Source: Candidatus Kuenenia stuttgartensis (GTDB lineage Bacteria; Planctomycetota; Planctomycetia; Planctomycetales; Planctomycetaceae). Taken from it: DNA of 64,000 nt. The stretch lies in NCBI GenBank assembly GCA_945861465.1, contig CAMAVB010000006.1, positions 1 through 64,000 on the forward strand, read 5' to 3'. The notes under the pieces are model-generated. The model made no database searches, was not told the origin of the DNA, and saw only the letters and a list, made by a program, of their open reading frames with translations. Position 1 is the first letter of the stretch; each line of letters opens with the position of its first letter. A program made the position numbers and the translations under genes. Below, in pieces: positions 62,188 through 64,000 of this stretch.

Positions 62188-64000
62188 ATGCTGATGTTCC
62201 ACAATTCTGGCAGGACTCGGGGAACTGACATCCCGCGTCGCCTGATTCTGCGCTGGCTCACAGGCATTGTCGTTGCTGCGTGGCTGGCACCAAATCTTCC
62301 TGCGGACGAATCAAGTCCGATTGTGCGTTGGGATTTTGAAGAGGAAGAAGCCACGCCTCTGCAGTCTCATGGCGGCGTGCAGCGTGATGTGCCGGGACCG
62401 CGACCGCCGGAGTATCCGGATTTTTCGCCCGGCAATACGGCCGTCAGACTGGATGGCAATGGTGCGTATTTTTCGCTCGATGACACTGGGGTGCAAAGCC
62501 CGTTTGATTTTACAAACGGCGATGCAGTGACGCTCGAAGCATGGGTCCAGCTCGATTCATTGCGCGGCGGCGAAAACGTGTATGTGATCGGAAAAGGTCG
62601 GACAGGTTCCAGTGGCTTTGCGGCGGACAATCAGAACTGGGCGTTGCGTGTCCGCGAGACGAAAGGCAAGGCAGGCGTCAGTTTCCTCTTTGCGACTGTC
62701 CCGGTGAGTGGCAAGGCAAAGTCCGGTGAGCAGTGGCATCGCTGGACAACGGAAAGTGGATTTACGCCCGGAAAGTACTGGCATCACATTGCCGTGTCTT
62801 ATCAGTTTGGCGATCCTGACAGCATTCGCGGATGGATCGATGGAAAACTTCAACCCGGTGTCTGGGACATGGGCGGCGCAACCGCAGAGGCTCCTGTTGT
62901 CGATGACGATGCCATCTGGATCGGGTCGTCGCAAGGCGGAGCGTCAGCGAACAGTTTTCACGGTTCGCTCGACGCGATTGCCGTCTATCGTGAAGTTCTT
63001 GATGACAAAGTCATGCAGGCAAGATTCCGTCGCATCGGCGAGGAGATCGTGGTTCAGGCGGCTCCGGAAATCATGCCGGACCTTGGCAAACTGCCGATAG
63101 GCCGTACGGTTGTGACGCTTTCTGAAGGCATGCCGGACCATAGCCGATGGTTGAATACCGATGAAAAGGAGCCGACGGAAACGCTGCGTTGGAGCACGGA
63201 TTCATTTCTGCTGGACCGCCTGCCGCAGCGTTATGATGCATGGGGAATTCGGGCCGACTGGAAACCGCCTGTTTTGGTCAGACTCGCCGCTGATGTGCCG
63301 CTGACGCCAGGCAGACATCGCTTCCTGATGCGGGTTCGAGGGCTGAGTCGTCTGTGGGTTGATGGACAACTGATCGCGCGGAGCAAACCCGTGTCAGGTT
63401 CTCCGAGTGGCGAAGAACCGATGACGCCGGTCGCCGGACCGCCCCTGACTGGTTTGCGAATTGCCGAGCATCGTCAACAGGAGTTGTTCGGGGAAGCGAT
63501 CATTCGCGACAACGGAGCTTGTCGCATCGTTTTGGAAACACTCGTCGGTGGCAAAGCGTTTCGGACTGATCCCGGCGAAATCTGCGTTGCCGTTGAAGCT
63601 GAAGACCGAAGCACTTTTCTGCTGCTGAACCCGAATGCTTCCAGACCCGTTTCGCTGACAGACGCCGACGTCACATCCGAACTGGCTCGCCTCGAAGTGT
63701 CGCTGCAGGCATTCGACACACAGTCTCGTCGCTCGGCGGCATCCAGTCAGGAGGAATACTGGAACATGCGACACGATTTTGCCCGCCAATGGGCGGCACA
63801 GCATCCGGTGCCGACGGTCCCGGATGCCGGTGCGCATCCGATCGATGCTTTTCTTACGGCGAAGATTCAGCGTGCAGTCACCGCATCTTCCGAGACACCG
63901 CTCGCTGAGGCGCGCGCGTTTCACAGAGACGTGTTTCCCATCCTGCGGGATCATTGCTTTGGCTGCCACGGCGACAAAGCGAAGGGCGGTTTGGTCCTGA
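62188..64000 (+). CDS. LamG-domain protein with PSCyt1-type haem site (3' end outside window)
   Basis: An uninterrupted frame from the ATG at 62188 (or 62194) to the last base, at least 604 residues, truncated by the window. N-terminal hydrophobic segment (LILRWLTGIVVAAWLAPNLP), then a concanavalin/LamG-like domain at about 45-285 (VRWDFEEEEATPL; AVRLDGNGAYFSL; VTLEAWVQLDSL; KYWHHIAVSYQFG; SFHGSLDAIAVYREVLDD). A second beta-rich region (about 340-480) follows, then HPIDAFLTAKIQ, and RDVFPILRDHCFGCHG with the CxxCH haem motif at the edge. DUF1549 and DUF1553 probably follow beyond the window, as in the protein at 18374. Confidence 0.85.
   Translation, partial: MLMFHNSGRTRGTDIPRRLILRWLTGIVVAAWLAPNLPADESSPIVRWDFEEEEATPLQSHGGVQRDVPGPRPPEYPDFSPGNTAVRLDGNGAYFSLDDTGVQSPFDFTNGDAVTLEAWVQLDSLRGGENVYVIGKGRTGSSGFAADNQNWALRVRETKGKAGVSFLFATVPVSGKAKSGEQWHRWTTESGFTPGKYWHHIAVSYQFGDPDSIRGWIDGKLQPGVWDMGGATAEAPVVDDDAIWIGSSQGGASANSFHGSLDAIAVYREVLDDKVMQARFRRIGEEIVVQAAPEIMPDLGKLPIGRTVVTLSEGMPDHSRWLNTDEKEPTETLRWSTDSFLLDRLPQRYDAWGIRADWKPPVLVRLAADVPLTPGRHRFLMRVRGLSRLWVDGQLIARSKPVSGSPSGEEPMTPVAGPPLTGLRIAEHRQQELFGEAIIRDNGACRIVLETLVGGKAFRTDPGEICVAVEAEDRSTFLLLNPNASRPVSLTDADVTSELARLEVSLQAFDTQSRRSAASSQEEYWNMRHDFARQWAAQHPVPTVPDAGAHPIDAFLTAKIQRAVTASSETPLAEARAFHRDVFPILRDHCFGCHGDKAKGGLVL

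Noticed and set aside
1-64000. tRNA or rRNA genes
   Set aside because: No cloverleaf with a GGTTCGAAT-type T-arm and acceptor stem, and no rRNA-like sequence, was seen by eye; a covariance scan would be needed to exclude unusual ones.

Overview
The window reads as chromosomal DNA of a planctomycete, most likely Planctomycetales/Planctomycetaceae-like. The evidence is the protein set: PSCyt1/DUF1549/DUF1553 proteins paired with a Tat-exported DUF1501 protein, a DUF1559 prepilin-like protein, chimeric L-sorbosone-dehydrogenase/cytochrome c proteins, a Ser/Thr kinase with an RDD membrane domain, and long HEAT-repeat proteins. The assignment to phylum is firm; anything finer is a guess. No rRNA, tRNA or CRISPR array was seen.

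Layout. 0.7-4.6 kb: a cytochrome c'-like lipoprotein, an HtrA-type protease and an unknown exported protein. 4.8-6.6 kb: recJ (minus). 7.4-14.7 kb: a complete tripartite efflux operon (TolC-like lipoprotein, HlyD/MacA-like adaptor, MacB-type ATPase, FtsX/MacB permease); the two periplasmic components both carry EF-hand motifs. 15.2-17.5 kb: Ser/Thr kinase and DinB-like protein, divergent. 18.4-23.3 kb: DUF1549/DUF1553 plus DUF1501 pair. 23.5-25 kb: small accessory genes, including a PIN-toxin/antitoxin-like pair followed by a hairpin resembling an integron attC site. 25.1-26.1 kb: endonuclease/exonuclease/phosphatase-family protein. 26.4-30.7 kb: leuC and leuD, separated by a translationally coupled pair (RecF/OLD-like AAA ATPase + TOPRIM-like protein) that looks like an inserted defence module. 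30.8-35.0 kb: a minus-strand graveyard of glycosylation genes (YfhO-like, methyltransferase, GT2, transketolase N-part, TMTC/TPR-like) carrying frameshifts, in-frame stops and a deletion fusion. 35.0-41.1 kb: giant HEAT protein and a DUF1559 pilin-like gene preceded by a 23-copy 17-bp tandem array. 41.5-43.5 kb: gene-free, palindrome-rich. 43.5-50 kb: SDR, gatC, a membrane protein, a cupredoxin-like protein, an HD protein, a RsbW-like ATPase and an FHA-GGDEF diguanylate cyclase. 50.2-54.8 kb: one multidomain redox/hydrolase protein. 55-59 kb: beta-lactamase-family protein, transglutaminase-like protein and flavin amine oxidase. 59.4-62 kb: divergent CnoX-like thioredoxin-TPR and TlpA-like proteins. 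62.2 kb to the end: a LamG/PSCyt1 protein running off the window.

A second layer is the density of short dispersed palindromic elements (about 80-140 bp) with terminal inverted repeats. At least five families occur in more than one copy. They sit in leaders, between operon genes and at gene ends, and in two places their terminal TTAG/CTAA supplies the stop codon of the adjoining reading frame. Two families share their terminal repeat, which suggests mobilisation by the same enzyme, encoded elsewhere.
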